The notes under the pieces were generated by a model. That model searched no databases, was not told the origin of the DNA, and saw only the letters and a program-made list of their open reading frames with translations. A program made the position numbers and the translations under genes. A DNA stretch of 45,968 nt from CAYOXX01 sp964408025 (lineage in GTDB: Bacteria; Acidobacteriota; DATKUA01), in the NCBI GenBank assembly GCA_964408025.1, contig CAYOXX010000018.1, positions 1 through 45,968 of the forward strand. The letters are read 5' to 3'. Below are positions 1-10,602 of the stretch, piece by piece (positions within the stretch are counted from its first letter, which is position 1; every line of letters begins with the position of its first letter).

Positions 1-20
1 CCCATACTCAGCGCCTCACT

Positions 21-869
21 TCACAGCCCCCAGTCGCGAGGGTAGCGGAAGTCCCGGTTGACGGTGCGGTGGCCGAGCTTGGCGATGACCGGCGGCATCC
101 GCTTGAACTGGCTCTTGCGGATGGCGCCGCGGACAAACTCGACATCCTTCTCGCTGAAGTCGCGGGCGATGATCGTCTCCGGCGCCAGCCGCTCGTCGAT
201 CAGCAGGGCGATGACGGCGTCGGCGGTGCGGTAGCCGATCCCCAGCTCGCCCTCGTCGGTCTGCCCCTCCCAGAGGTCGGCCGATGGCGGCTTTTCTATT
301 ATCCGCCGCGGCAGCTCCATATGCTCGGCCAGTTGCCGGACCTGCGTCTTGAGCAGGTCGCCGAGCGGATTGAGCGCGGAGGCGGAATCGCCGTACAGCG
401 TAGTGTAGCCCAGCAGCAGCTCTGTGCGGTTGCTGGTGCCGACCACCAGCGCCCTCTCCTTTTGGCTGAGGTCGTAGAGGACGATCATCCGCTGCCTGGC
501 CATGACGTTGCCGCGGCGCACCCGGTCGGCGTCCGGCTCGTAGCGGTCCAGGTAGGCGTCGACCATCGGCGTGATGTCGATCTCGCGCGTGCGGATCCCC
601 AGCCGCTCAGCGAAAGACAGGGCGTCGTCGCGGCTGTCGGTGTTGCTGGTGCGGTAGGGGAGCAGCGCGCCCAGCACGTGCTCCTGGCCAAGGGCCTCGG
701 CGGCCAGGGCGGCAGCCACGGCGCTGTCCAATCCGCCCGAGAGGCCGATGACGGCGTTGCTGAAGCCGGCCTTGGTAACCTCGTCGCGCAGGAAGCCGAT
801 GAGGATGCTGCGCACCCTCGCGCAGTCGATGGCCGGCGGCTTGTCGTCGAACGGGCGCGATTCGGTCAT
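21..869 (-). CDS. nadE: NH3-dependent NAD+ synthetase
   Basis: Makes NAD+ from deamido-NAD+, ATP and ammonia, the last step of NAD biosynthesis in the cytosol. The 282-residue product carries the N-type ATP pyrophosphatase loop SGGLDS at about residues 44-49, the GTSNRTELLLGY block around residue 145 and the EKPPSADLWEGQTDE segment near 193, all typical of NadE. There is no N-terminal nitrilase/glutaminase domain, so ammonia rather than glutamine should be the nitrogen donor. It is divergent from hisS, with 104 bp between the two starts. No clear ribosome binding site precedes the ATG, so the exact start is less sure than the family call. Confidence 0.93.
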   Translation of the reverse strand: MTESRPFDDKPPAIDCARVRSILIGFLRDEVTKAGFSNAVIGLSGGLDSAVAAALAAEALGQEHVLGALLPYRTSNTDSRDDALSFAERLGIRTREIDITPMVDAYLDRYEPDADRVRRGNVMARQRMIVLYDLSQKERALVVGTSNRTELLLGYTTLYGDSASALNPLGDLLKTQVRQLAEHMELPRRIIEKPPSADLWEGQTDEGELGIGYRTADAVIALLIDERLAPETIIARDFSEKDVEFVRGAIRKSQFKRMPPVIAKLGHRTVNRDFRYPRDWGL

Positions 870-973
870 GCGGCGGTTCTACCATAGCGGCGGGCCGAAC
901 TCAACCACGGGCAAGCTTGTTTAAAGGCGCCGGCTGCGGTAGCCTTTGGCCGATAGCTTAGGGATAGCAAGCG

Positions 974-2293
974 ATGGATATCATCGAGCCGCGCATTCTC
1001 AAGGGCACGCGCGACTTCCTGCCCGAAGAGATGCTGCAGCGGGAGGGGATCGTCGCGGTCATCAAGGGCGCTTTCAAGCGCTACGGCTTCCTGCCGATCG
1101 AGACGCCGGCGATGGAGTACCTCGACGTCCTGCTCGGCAAGTACGGCGAGGAGAGCGACAAGCTGATCTACCGCCTGGCCTACAAGGACGGCAGGACGCT
1201 GGGGCTGCGCTACGACCTCACGGTGCCGCTCAGCCGCCTGATCGCCACATACCGCGGCGGGATACAGATGCCGTTCAAGCGCTACCAGATCCAGCCGGTC
1301 TGGCGCGCCGACCGGCCGCAGATCCGGCAGGGGCGCTTCCGCGAGTTCTACCAGTGCGACGCCGACGTCGTCGGCAGCGATGCGATGCTGGCCGACGCCG
1401 AGATCGTAGCGCTGACCGCCGAGATCCTCAGCGCCCTCGGCTTCGAGCGCTTCCTGGTCAGGATAAACCATCGCAAGATTCTCGGCGCCGTCGCACGCCA
1501 CGCCGGCCTGGGGCCGGAGAGCGAGGCGGCCGTCTGTGGCTGCATCGACAAGCTGGACAAGATCGGGCCCGACGGCGTCCGCAAGGAGATGCATGACTGT
1601 GGCTTCGGCGACGAGGCCATCACGCACATCTTCGAGGTCCTCGAGCTGGAGGGGGACGAGGAGGAGCTTCTGGGCCTGCTCTCGGGCTTGCTGGGCGACG
1701 TCGAGCCGGCGCGCGAGGGGATCGAGGAGACCAGAGAATTGCTGGGCGCGGTGCGCGAACTGGGGGTGCCGCCAGACCGCTTCCGCCTCGATCTCAACCT
1801 GGCGCGCGGGCTCGACTACTACACGGGACCGATATACGAGTCGATACTTCCCGACCATCCGCACATCGGCAGCCTCGCCGGCGGCGGCCGCTACGACGAG
1901 CTGATCGGCATGTACTGCGGCGTCGACACACCGGCCACCGGAACCACAATCGGGCTGGATCGCATCTTCGCCGCCATGGGCCAGCTAGGCATGCTGAGCG
2001 AAGCGCGCACGACCACCAAGGTCCTGGTGGTCAACTTCGGCGGCGGAGCGACGGCCCAGGCCCTGCGCACCGCGGGCCGCTTCCGCGAGGCGGGGGTGCC
2101 GACCGAGGTCTACTACGAGCCGGCGAAGCTGAAGAAGCAGTTCTCCTACGCCGACCGCAAGGGTATCCCGTTCGTGGCCGTGGTGGGCGAAGCAGAGGCC
2201 GCCTCCGGGGAGGTCGGCCTCAAGAACATGTCTACCGGCGAGCAGGAGCGCCTGCCGCTGGACGAGGCGCTCGAGCGCCTGTCCGGCGGCTAA
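974..2293 (+). CDS. hisS: Histidyl-tRNA synthetase, archaeal/eukaryotic type
   Basis: Charges tRNA-His with histidine. The 439-residue class II synthetase shows GTRDFLPEE near the N-terminus, RYDLTVPLSR, motif 2 as REFYQCDADVVG, the histidine-binding LARGLDYYTG, motif 3 as GGGRYDEL with GLDRIF, and a C-terminal anticodon-binding domain from about residue 340. The FYQCD form of motif 2 and the AGGGRYDELIGM context look like archaeal and eukaryotic HisRS rather than the common bacterial form (RQFHQ-like). The length and intact motif 2 arginine argue against HisZ, the regulatory paralogue. I saw no histidine biosynthesis gene nearby. The start is preceded by AGGGATAG. Confidence 0.92.
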   Translation: MDIIEPRILKGTRDFLPEEMLQREGIVAVIKGAFKRYGFLPIETPAMEYLDVLLGKYGEESDKLIYRLAYKDGRTLGLRYDLTVPLSRLIATYRGGIQMPFKRYQIQPVWRADRPQIRQGRFREFYQCDADVVGSDAMLADAEIVALTAEILSALGFERFLVRINHRKILGAVARHAGLGPESEAAVCGCIDKLDKIGPDGVRKEMHDCGFGDEAITHIFEVLELEGDEEELLGLLSGLLGDVEPAREGIEETRELLGAVRELGVPPDRFRLDLNLARGLDYYTGPIYESILPDHPHIGSLAGGGRYDELIGMYCGVDTPATGTTIGLDRIFAAMGQLGMLSEARTTTKVLVVNFGGGATAQALRTAGRFREAGVPTEVYYEPAKLKKQFSYADRKGIPFVAVVGEAEAASGEVGLKNMSTGEQERLPLDEALERLSGG

Positions 2294-2325
2294 CCGCATC
2301 CCGCGCGTCGCCGTAGCTTTCGCGC

Positions 2326-3231
2326 TTAATCCTGAATCTCGATCGAGCCGTTGGTAGTGTTCAACGTGACGCTGTGCCGCCCGTCGCCGTAGGTGCCTTC
2401 GAGGTGAGTGTGGCGGCGGTTGTACTCGCCCTGGAAACCTGCCAACGAGTCCCGCACCCTGCCGTTGCCGACGTCGGCCTCGAGGCGGAAGCCGCTGCCT
2501 TCGCCGACGGTCAGGTCGATGCTGCCGTTGGTGGTGCTCAGCTCCACGTCGCCGCCCAGGGCTCCGGTGATGCTAACGCGGACGTTGCCGTTGGTCGTGT
2601 GGCCGCTGACAGGGCCTCCCGCGCACTCCAGGCGCAGGTTGCCGTTGGTGGTGTCGGCGTCGAGCTCACCGGCGACGGCGCCGGCGGTTATGTTGCCGTT
2701 GGTTGTGCTCAGCTCGGCGTCGCCGCCGCAGCCCTCCAGTTCGATGGTGCCGTTCGTCGTGTGGGCCGTAACGTCGCCAGACATCCCGGGGATCCCGATC
2801 GAGCCGTTGGTCGTGATGATGTTCAACGCCAGGCGGGCGGGCAACTTCACTTCCAGCGAGCCGGAGTAGCGGCGGCCGTATTCCTGGCGTGAGAGGCTTC
2901 CGCGGTCGACGGAGATCTGCAGAGTCGAGCCCGTCTGCTCGCCGACCAGCCTCACCATCTCGGCGATCTCTTCCGCCTCGGCCTCGCTCTCCGCCCTGAT
3001 CCTCTCGTCGACGACGATCTCGATCCATTCGTTGCTCCAGATCTCGATATCGATCGAGCCGTTGGTGATCTCGATACCGACCTGATTGACGCCGCTCAGG
3101 TCGGCCTCGAAGCGCTCCTCGAAGCGGTAGCGCTCGTCGTCGCGCGGCTGTGCTGTCTCGCTGGCGCAGATGCCGGCGGCGCAGACTGCCAGAGTCATCA
3201 GCACGGCGATGAATGCGGTTTTGAACTTCAT
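2326..3231 (-). CDS. Exported DUF4097-like beta-repeat protein, copy 1
   Basis: A 301-residue protein with a hydrophobic N-terminal signal segment (about residues 5-23) and no clear lipobox. From about residue 60 it contains at least nine TTNGxI/TTNGN-type turns roughly every 18-22 residues, a pattern known from DUF4097/DUF4098 putative adhesin-like proteins that fold as a stacked beta structure. The ATG follows AAGGAGGAAAGGAC, a strong ribosome site. It lies downstream of a paralogue on the same strand (3418-4335) that shares the layout EERFEADLSG, TTNG turns and a RRHTHLEGTYGDGRH-like end. Biochemical function is unknown; an envelope or surface role is an inference from the signal and fold. 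Confidence 0.75.
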   Translation of the reverse strand: MKFKTAFIAVLMTLAVCAAGICASETAQPRDDERYRFEERFEADLSGVNQVGIEITNGSIDIEIWSNEWIEIVVDERIRAESEAEAEEIAEMVRLVGEQTGSTLQISVDRGSLSRQEYGRRYSGSLEVKLPARLALNIITTNGSIGIPGMSGDVTAHTTNGTIELEGCGGDAELSTTNGNITAGAVAGELDADTTNGNLRLECAGGPVSGHTTNGNVRVSITGALGGDVELSTTNGSIDLTVGEGSGFRLEADVGNGRVRDSLAGFQGEYNRRHTHLEGTYGDGRHSVTLNTTNGSIEIQD

Positions 3232-3333
3232 GTCCTTTCCTCCTTGTTGGATTCAGAGCCCCTGTGCAGAGTGAGACGCGCCGGCTTCGAAAAGGGTTGT
3301 CCGGGCATCAGTTCGAGTACTAAGGTGGATGAA

Positions 3334-3366
3334 GAACAGGCGCGGAAGCGAATTCCGCGCCTGTTC
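3334..3366. repeat. Perfect 14-bp inverted repeat between the two DUF4097 genes
   Basis: Arms 3334-3347 (GAACAGGCGCGGAA) and 3353-3366 are exact reverse complements with a 5-base loop. It lies 52 bp past the stop codon of the upstream DUF4097 gene and about 100 bp before the next start. No T-run follows on the minus strand, so it could be a processing or attenuation hairpin rather than a classical terminator. Confidence 0.6.
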
Positions 3367-3417
3367 CGCTAGCATCGCTTTTGGATGCTGCACGATTGGC
3401 ACAGCGGTCAGGTCCGG

Positions 3418-4335
3418 TTAATCCTCCTCGATTCGGATGGAGCCGTTGGTGGTGTCGAGGCGTATCAAATGCCGCCCGTCGCCGTACCTGCCTTCGAGGC
3501 GCGTGCGGCGGCGGTTGTATTCGCCGTCGAACTCGTCGTCCGAAAGCGAATCGCTGACGTGGCCGTTTGTAGTGTCGGCAATGATGCGGAAGCTGCAACC
3601 GGGCGTGACGATCAGCGTAACGGAGCCGTTGGTGGTGTCCAACTCCACATCGCCGTCAAGGACGTCGGTCAGGCGCAGCGTGATGTTGCCGTTGGTGCTG
3701 TCTCCCCTTACCGGGCCGGCAGCAGTCTCCAGCTCCAGGTCGCCGTTGGTGGTCTCTGCCCTCAGCTCGCCTTCGACGCCGGCGGCGTTGATGTTGCCGT
3801 TGGTCGAGACCAGCGCGGCGTCGCCGCCGCAGCCGTCCAGGCTTATGTGGCCGTTGGTGGTGTCGGCGTGGACGTCACCGTCCATCTCCGGCACGGCGAT
3901 GCTGCCGTTTGTAGTGCGCAGCCTCAGCGACACGGTCCTGGGCAGCCTGACCTCGAGTTCGCAGTAGTAGTTACGGCGGCGGTGGTAGAAATCGCCGTAG
4001 TCTAGTTCGATGGCCAGTTCGGAGCCCTGGGGATTCCCGATCAGGCGAATCTCATCGGCCAGCTCCTCGGCCTCCTCCTCATCGCGGGCCTTGACCCGCT
4101 CGTGGACCTCGATCTCCACGCGGTCCCGGTCCCAGGTCTCGATGGTGATCGGGCCGTTAACGATGGTGATGCTCACCAGCTCGGCGCCGGCCAGGTCGGC
4201 CTCGAAGCTGTCCTCGAAGCGGTAGCGGTAGTCGTTGATGTCGAATCCCCAGTCGACGAAGAACGCTTCGCACCCGACCAGGGCTAAAATCGCCGCGGCA
4301 CCCAGTGCGGCGAAAAGAACCGACTTTGCACGCAT
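3418..4335 (-). CDS. DUF4097-like lipoprotein, copy 2
   Basis: A 305-residue paralogue of the gene just downstream. The chosen ATG (4335) has GGAGGAG five bases upstream; a GTG two codons earlier is also in frame. The N-terminus is a lipoprotein signal with lipobox LVGC, Cys at about residue 22, so it should be lipid-anchored in the envelope, whereas copy 1 is not. The body has the same repeated TTNGxI turns, ending in RTRLEGRYGDGRH and TTNGSIRIEED. The pair probably arose by tandem duplication. Function is unknown. Confidence 0.75.
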   Translation of the reverse strand: MRAKSVLFAALGAAAILALVGCEAFFVDWGFDINDYRYRFEDSFEADLAGAELVSITIVNGPITIETWDRDRVEIEVHERVKARDEEEAEELADEIRLIGNPQGSELAIELDYGDFYHRRRNYYCELEVRLPRTVSLRLRTTNGSIAVPEMDGDVHADTTNGHISLDGCGGDAALVSTNGNINAAGVEGELRAETTNGDLELETAAGPVRGDSTNGNITLRLTDVLDGDVELDTTNGSVTLIVTPGCSFRIIADTTNGHVSDSLSDDEFDGEYNRRRTRLEGRYGDGRHLIRLDTTNGSIRIEED

Positions 4336-4508
4336 GGTCACTCCTCCATTTCCCTATCCATGTTCTGCTCTTCCCTTTGCATAGACGCTGGGGAGCGCGA
4401 AAAGGTTTGGCGCGCCCCGTGCCCCCGGGCGCTGACCGCCCCATGCCTATTTATACGTCCGCGGGATCTCGTGGTTCAATCCGTCCCGGCGCCCGCTGCG
4501 TGCGGCCG

Positions 4509-5027
4509 TCAGAAGTTGCCGCGCCCCTGGTCCCTGAAGCTGCCCTCGTAGACCGCCTCGCCCTCGCAGCGCTGGAAGATGAACTGGCAAATCCGCGTCC
4601 TGGGTACGATGCGCAGCGGGTTGGGGCTGAAGTTGGACATTTCGAGCAGCTGGTGGTTGCTGATGCCGGGCTGCATGAAGCTGGCCGAGACGTGCACCAG
4701 GAGGCCGACGCGCGCGAAGCGGCTGCGCCCCTCGAGCCAGCCGCAGATGTCGGGCGGCAGCGTGATCTGCTCCAGCGTGATCCCCAACACCGTCTCTCCG
4801 GGCATGAGGATGATGCCCTCGGGCATGCGCACCCAGTCGGTCAGCTTGCTGTAGTCGACGTCGTCTGTGACGTCGACGATCCGCCGGGTCGGCTGGTAGA
4901 CCCGGAATTCGTCGCCCAGGTGCAGGTCGACGCTGCCGGGGCCGAGCTGGTCGCTCTGGAAGGGCTCGACGACTATGCGGCCGGCCTCCATCTCCCTGGC
5001 GATCTCGTCTCGAGTAAGTATGCTCAT
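4509..5027 (-). CDS. dcd: dCTP deaminase
   Basis: Deaminates dCTP to dUTP for thymidylate synthesis. The 172-residue length suits a Dcd trimer subunit of the dUTPase fold. Visible motifs are MSILTRDEIAREME at the start, GSVDLHLGDEFRVY near residue 31, GRSRFARVGLLVHVSAS in the middle and the nucleotide-binding stretch QPGISNHQLLEMSN with the likely catalytic glutamate. It begins 46 bp after the aminotransferase gene on the same strand and may be co-transcribed with it. A bifunctional deaminase/dUTPase cannot be excluded by eye. Confidence 0.9.
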   Translation of the reverse strand: MSILTRDEIAREMEAGRIVVEPFQSDQLGPGSVDLHLGDEFRVYQPTRRIVDVTDDVDYSKLTDWVRMPEGIILMPGETVLGITLEQITLPPDICGWLEGRSRFARVGLLVHVSASFMQPGISNHQLLEMSNFSPNPLRIVPRTRICQFIFQRCEGEAVYEGSFRDQGRGNF

Positions 5028-5073
5028 CGGTGGAACCCTCCGACGCGGCTCCAGCGGGGAGCTGGGTGCCGGT

Positions 5074-6204
5074 TCAGGTCTTGTAATATTGTGCGATGGC
5101 CTCGACCACCGCCTCCTGCTGCGCCTCGGTCAGCTCGGGGAAGATCGGCAGCGAGATCACCTCGGCGGCGGCCTTCTCGGCCTGCGGGCATAGTCCTTCT
5201 TTGTAGCCGAGGTCCCGGAAGCAGGGCTGCATGTAAAGGGCCAGCGGGTAGTAGACGGCGTGGCCGATGCCCGCAGAGCGCAGGTGGGCGGCGAGGCCGT
5301 CGCGGTCGGGCACCCGCAGCGTGTACTGGTGAAAGGTGTGGCGGTGGCGCCCGTTGGCGCTCTCGATGTTGTGCGGAGTGCGCACCGGCTCCGGGGCCAG
5401 GCCGCGCTCGGCCAGCAGGCGGTCGTAGCGCTCGGCGTTGGCGCGGCGCCCGTCGCTCCAGCCGTCCACGTAAGAGAGCTTAACCGTCAGGACCGCCGCC
5501 TGCAGCGCGTCGAGGCGGCTGTTGATCCCGATCTCGTTGTGAACGTACTTCTCTCCCTCTCCGTGGCGGCGGAGGGTGCGCAGCCTCTGAGCCAGCCGCT
5601 CGTCGGAGGTGGTCATGAGGCCGCCGTCGCCGTAGGCACCCAGGTTCTTGGAGGGGAAGAACGAGAAGCAGCCGACGTCGCCGATGCTGCCGGCCGGGGC
5701 GCCGTCGTAGCGGGCGCCGATCGCCTGGGCAGCATCCTCGACTACCGCGAGGCCCCGCTCGCGGGCGGTGGCCATGATCCTGCCCATCTCCGCCATCTGA
5801 CCGTAGAGGTGGACCGGCAGGATCGCCTTTGTGTGAGGTGTGATGGCGGCCTCGGCGGCGTCGGGGTCGATGTTGAAGGTGGCCGGGTCGATGTCCGCGA
5901 AGACCGGCCTCGCGCCCAGGCGGGTGACGGAGCTGGCGCTGGAGTAGAAGCTGAAGGGGGTCGTGATCACCTCGTCGCCCGGCCCCACACCGAGCGCCAG
6001 GAGCGCCAGCAGCAGGGCGTCGGAGCCGGAAGCGCAGCCTACCGCGTGCTGGACACCGCAGTACTCAGCCACCTTCTTCTCGAAGCTCTCGACCGTCTCT
6101 CCCAGAATGAACTGCTGGCTGCTCAGCAGCCGGTCGATGGCCTGCCGTATCTCGCTCTCGATCGACCGGAATTGGAGTGTCAGATCCAGAAGCGGTACTC
6201 GCAT
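5074..6204 (-). CDS. DegT/DnrJ/EryC1/StrS-type sugar aminotransferase
   Basis: PLP-dependent transaminase of the family that aminates keto-sugar nucleotides for surface polysaccharides. The start at 6204 is chosen because GGGAGAGG lies five bases upstream and the family N-terminus VPLLDLTLQ follows directly; an open frame continues further upstream without family sequence. The product is 376 residues. The Schiff-base lysine is in FFPSKNLGAYGDGG (Lys186), with the PLP-pyridine and phosphate motifs VVEDAAQAIGA (about 155-165) and GSDALLLAL (about 60-68). Substrate cannot be told; no other sugar genes are nearby. Divergent from the ATP synthase operon. Confidence 0.9.
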   Translation of the reverse strand: MRVPLLDLTLQFRSIESEIRQAIDRLLSSQQFILGETVESFEKKVAEYCGVQHAVGCASGSDALLLALLALGVGPGDEVITTPFSFYSSASSVTRLGARPVFADIDPATFNIDPDAAEAAITPHTKAILPVHLYGQMAEMGRIMATARERGLAVVEDAAQAIGARYDGAPAGSIGDVGCFSFFPSKNLGAYGDGGLMTTSDERLAQRLRTLRRHGEGEKYVHNEIGINSRLDALQAAVLTVKLSYVDGWSDGRRANAERYDRLLAERGLAPEPVRTPHNIESANGRHRHTFHQYTLRVPDRDGLAAHLRSAGIGHAVYYPLALYMQPCFRDLGYKEGLCPQAEKAAAEVISLPIFPELTEAQQEAVVEAIAQYYKT

Positions 6205-6306
6205 TTCGGCCTCTCCCATCGCCCCCGAGGGGCCGTAGGGAGCGAGGGGCGGAAACCTTACCATACGGCGGGGGTCGCCGCAACAGGCCGGCGGCACGGG
6301 CCGCGG

Positions 6307-6336
6307 TTGACACTCCACCGGCCCCATGCTAAGAAT
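6307..6336 (+). promoter_or_regulatory. Candidate promoter of the ATP synthase operon
   Basis: TTGACA at 6307-6312 is a perfect -35 box, followed after 18 bases by AAGAAT (6331-6336), a partial -10. It sits in the 233-bp divergent region and would give a leader of roughly 95 bases before the b' gene. The weak -10 makes this tentative. Confidence 0.35.
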
Positions 6337-6437
6337 AGCGCGCCCCGCCGCACGCCCGGGGTATTGTGTTGTGGTGGGTTCGGCGAGCGCTGTGAGTGGG
6401 CCCCCGAAAACCCGGCCACACGGCGAGGGATTCACAG

Positions 6438-6866
6438 ATGGTCGTAACCGTCGACCTTTCCGTAGTCTATATTCTCATCTGCTTCCTGCTCATCTTCTGG
6501 GTCGCTTCGCGAACACTTTTCCGGCCTCTGGATCGCATACTGGCGCAGCGGCGGGAGGAGATCGCATCGGCTCGCGAGCTGGACGAGAGCAACCGAGCCG
6601 AAGCCGAGAAAATCCTGGCCGATTACGACGGCAAGATAGCGAAAGCGCGCAGCGCGGGCTTTTCGGTGCGCCAGGGGCTGAGGGAGAGCGCCGCGCAGGC
6701 GGAGCGTGGGCTGATCGAGAAGGCCCGCCGGGAGGCGGCGGGGAAGCTGGAATCGGCGCAGGCCAGGCTGGAGCGCGAGCTTGAGGAGAGCAAGCGCAGT
6801 CTGGCCGACGAAAGCGAGGAGATGGCTGAGGGAGTGGCCGCGGCGGTGCTCGGAGGGCGGCGGTGA
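6438..6866 (+). CDS. atpX: ATP synthase F0 subunit b'
   Basis: First gene of the operon; one of two b-type stator subunits. The ATG at 6438 is chosen since the membrane segment begins directly (VVTVDLSVVYILICFLLIFW, residues 2-21) and GAGGGATT lies upstream. After the single membrane helix comes the typical RTLFRPLDRILAQRREEI and a long charged helix to the end (142 residues), as needed for the peripheral stalk. The stop overlaps the GTG start of the next gene (GTGA), suggesting translational coupling. The b'+b arrangement is known from cyanobacteria, alphaproteobacteria and deltaproteobacteria. Confidence 0.85.
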   Translation: MVVTVDLSVVYILICFLLIFWVASRTLFRPLDRILAQRREEIASARELDESNRAEAEKILADYDGKIAKARSAGFSVRQGLRESAAQAERGLIEKARREAAGKLESAQARLERELEESKRSLADESEEMAEGVAAAVLGGRR

Positions 6867-7435
6867 GCAGGGGCGCGGCTTGGCTGGGCTTAATCGCCCT
6901 CGTGCTGGCGGCCGCTCCGCTGGCGGCCTTGGAGGAGGAGTCGCGGCTGGACGCCGGCTACTGGTGGGACCAGTTCATCAAGTTCTTCAACGTCGCCCTG
7001 GTGATCGGCGCGCTCTACTTCCTGCTGCGTAAGCCGGTCCGCAACTTCTTCGCCGAGCGCGCCCGGCAGATCGACGAGAGCCTCGAGGCAGCCAAGGCGA
7101 CGCGCGCGGAAGCCGAGCGCTGCCTGGCAGAGGTGAAGGAGAAGGTTGCCGGCCTGCGGCGGGAGGTTGAGGAGATCCAGCGCAGGGCCGAGGAGGAAGG
7201 CGAGGCGGAGAAGGTGCGGATCGTGGCCGCCGCCGAGCGTGAGGCCGAGCGGATCGTGGCCGGCGCCGGCCGCGAGGTCGAGAACCGCTTCCGCGCCGCG
7301 CGCCAGGAGCTGAAAGCCTACGCCGCGGAGCTGGCTGTCGAGCGAGCGCGCGAGCTGCTTGGCGAGCGGTTGGGAGACGAGGTAGACCGCCGCCTCGTCG
7401 ACCGCTACCTCGACGAGATGGGGGAGGTGCAGTGA
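6863..7435 (+). CDS. atpF: ATP synthase F0 subunit b
   Basis: Second stator subunit, 190 residues. It starts at a GTG preceded by GGAGGGC and overlapping the b' stop. An N-terminal hydrophobic stretch (about 5-22) resembles a cleavable signal or extra helix, then a membrane segment FFNVALVIGALYFLLRKP at about 40-57 precedes RNFFAERARQIDESLEAAK and a long coiled coil. The signal-like N-terminus before the true membrane helix is also seen in b subunits of Geobacter-like organisms. Its end overlaps the delta gene start by GTGA. Confidence 0.88.
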   Translation: MSRGAAWLGLIALVLAAAPLAALEEESRLDAGYWWDQFIKFFNVALVIGALYFLLRKPVRNFFAERARQIDESLEAAKATRAEAERCLAEVKEKVAGLRREVEEIQRRAEEEGEAEKVRIVAAAEREAERIVAGAGREVENRFRAARQELKAYAAELAVERARELLGERLGDEVDRRLVDRYLDEMGEVQ

Positions 7436-7974
7436 TCAGCCACCAGGTCGCCCGCCGCTACGCGCGCGCTATCTTCGAGCTGGCCGACGAGGCCGGGGCA
7501 ATCGAGGAGACGGGGGCGCGGCTGCGCGCAGTGCTCGAGCTGATCGGCGCCCACGAGGAGCTGGAGTCGATCTTCAACAACCCAGCCGTCAGCCCGCTGA
7601 AGAAGAAGGCGATATTCGACGAGCTGGAGCCGCGCCTGGAGCTGGGGCGCCTCGCCGCCAACGCGATCAGGCTACTGATCCGCAAGGGGCGCATACACTA
7701 CCTCGAGGCGATTGCAAGCCAGTACGAGGCCGCTGAGCGGGAGCGCCGCGGCGTAGTGGTGGCCCGGGTGGAATCGGCTCGGCCGCTGGACGCGAGCCGT
7801 CGCGAGGGGCTGAGAAGGCGGCTGGCGGAAGCCTCCGGCAAAGAGGTGGAGCTCAGCGCCCGCGAGGACCCGGAGCTGATCGGCGGGCTGGTGGTCAGCC
7901 TCGGCGGCACGGTGCACGACGGCAGCGTCAAGCGCCAGCTGGAGTTGATCGAGCGGCGACTGAGGGAGGAGTAA
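7432..7974 (+). CDS. atpH: ATP synthase F1 subunit delta
   Basis: Connects the b/b' stalk to the top of F1. The 180-residue product shows the family start VARRYARAIFELA, the middle IFNNPAVSPLKKKAIFDEL, and the C-terminal signature DPELIGGLVVSLGGTVHDGSVKRQL. It starts with GTG at 7432 behind GGGGGAGG, overlapping the preceding stop. Only three bases separate it from the alpha gene. Confidence 0.93.
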   Translation: MISHQVARRYARAIFELADEAGAIEETGARLRAVLELIGAHEELESIFNNPAVSPLKKKAIFDELEPRLELGRLAANAIRLLIRKGRIHYLEAIASQYEAAERERRGVVVARVESARPLDASRREGLRRRLAEASGKEVELSAREDPELIGGLVVSLGGTVHDGSVKRQLELIERRLREE

Positions 7975-7977
7975 GGG

Positions 7978-9726
<1,749 letters not shown>

Positions 9727-9729
9727 GCG

Positions 9730-10590
9730 ATGCCGAACCTGATCGACCTGCGGCGCCGGATCAAGAGCGTCAGGAACACGCAGCAGATCACGCGCGCCAT
9801 GAAGATGGTCGCCGCGGCCCGCATGCGACGCACGCAGGAGGCGATCCTCTCGGCGCGGCCCTACGCGAACAAGATGCTCGAGGTGCTCAACTCCCTGGCC
9901 ACCCGCGTCGAGCGCGACAGCCACCCGCTGCTCGCCGTCCGGGGCGACCGGCATGTCGAGGTCCTTGTGATCTCGGCCGACCGCGGGCTCTGCGGCTCCT
10001 TCAACGCCAACGTGATCCGCGACGCGCTCGATTTCCTCGCCGAGCGGGAGCAGCTCGACCTCGGGCTGCACCTGGTCGGCCGCAAGGGGCGCGACTTCTT
10101 CCGCCGCCGCAACTTCACCATCATGTCGGACTACACCCAGCTTTTTCCCAACGTCGCCTACGAGCACGCCATGCAGATCGGCCGCGAGATCATCGCGGGC
10201 TACCGCTCCGCCGAGCTGGATGCGGTACACATCATCTACAACCGCTTCATCTCCACGCTCACCCAGGAGGTGGTGCGCGAGCAGCTGCTGCCGATCCGCG
10301 AGCTCGAGTTTGCAGAAGAGCGGCTTTCTGGGATGGAGTACATCTTCGAGCCGGGCTCGCGGGCGATCCTCGATCAGCTGCTGCCGCGGCACGTCAACAC
10401 GCAGATCTACCGTGCCCTGCTGGAGAGCGCGGCCGCCGAGAACGCGGCGCGGATGACCGCCATGGACAACGCCACCAGCAACGCCGAGGAGATGATCGAC
10501 AACCTGACGCTGGTGATGAACCGCATCCGCCAGGACGCGATAACGCGCGAGATAATCGAGGTCGTCTCCGGCGGCGAGGGGCAGGCTTAA
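9730..10590 (+). CDS. atpG: ATP synthase F1 subunit gamma
   Basis: Central rotor shaft, 286 residues. The N-terminal helix LIDLRRRIKSVRNTQQITRAMKMVAAARMRR is interrupted here by no change from the family, and the C-terminal helix carries ENAARMTAMDNATSNAEEMI and LVMNRIRQDAITREIIEVVSG, both hallmarks of gamma. The ISADRGLCGSFNANV core strand is at about residue 79. It begins three bases after the alpha stop and is followed by a 12-base gap to beta. Confidence 0.95.
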   Translation: MPNLIDLRRRIKSVRNTQQITRAMKMVAAARMRRTQEAILSARPYANKMLEVLNSLATRVERDSHPLLAVRGDRHVEVLVISADRGLCGSFNANVIRDALDFLAEREQLDLGLHLVGRKGRDFFRRRNFTIMSDYTQLFPNVAYEHAMQIGREIIAGYRSAELDAVHIIYNRFISTLTQEVVREQLLPIRELEFAEERLSGMEYIFEPGSRAILDQLLPRHVNTQIYRALLESAAAENAARMTAMDNATSNAEEMIDNLTLVMNRIRQDAITREIIEVVSGGEGQA

Positions 10591-10602
10591 CAGGAGCCGC
10601 TT

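Noticed and set aside
69..887. Long plus-strand open frame opposite nadE
   Set aside because: Antisense shadow of a well-supported NadE gene; no motifs.
4473..4482. GGTTCAATCC, like a tRNA T-loop
   Set aside because: The flanking bases do not pair into a T-stem and no acceptor or anticodon arm can be built.
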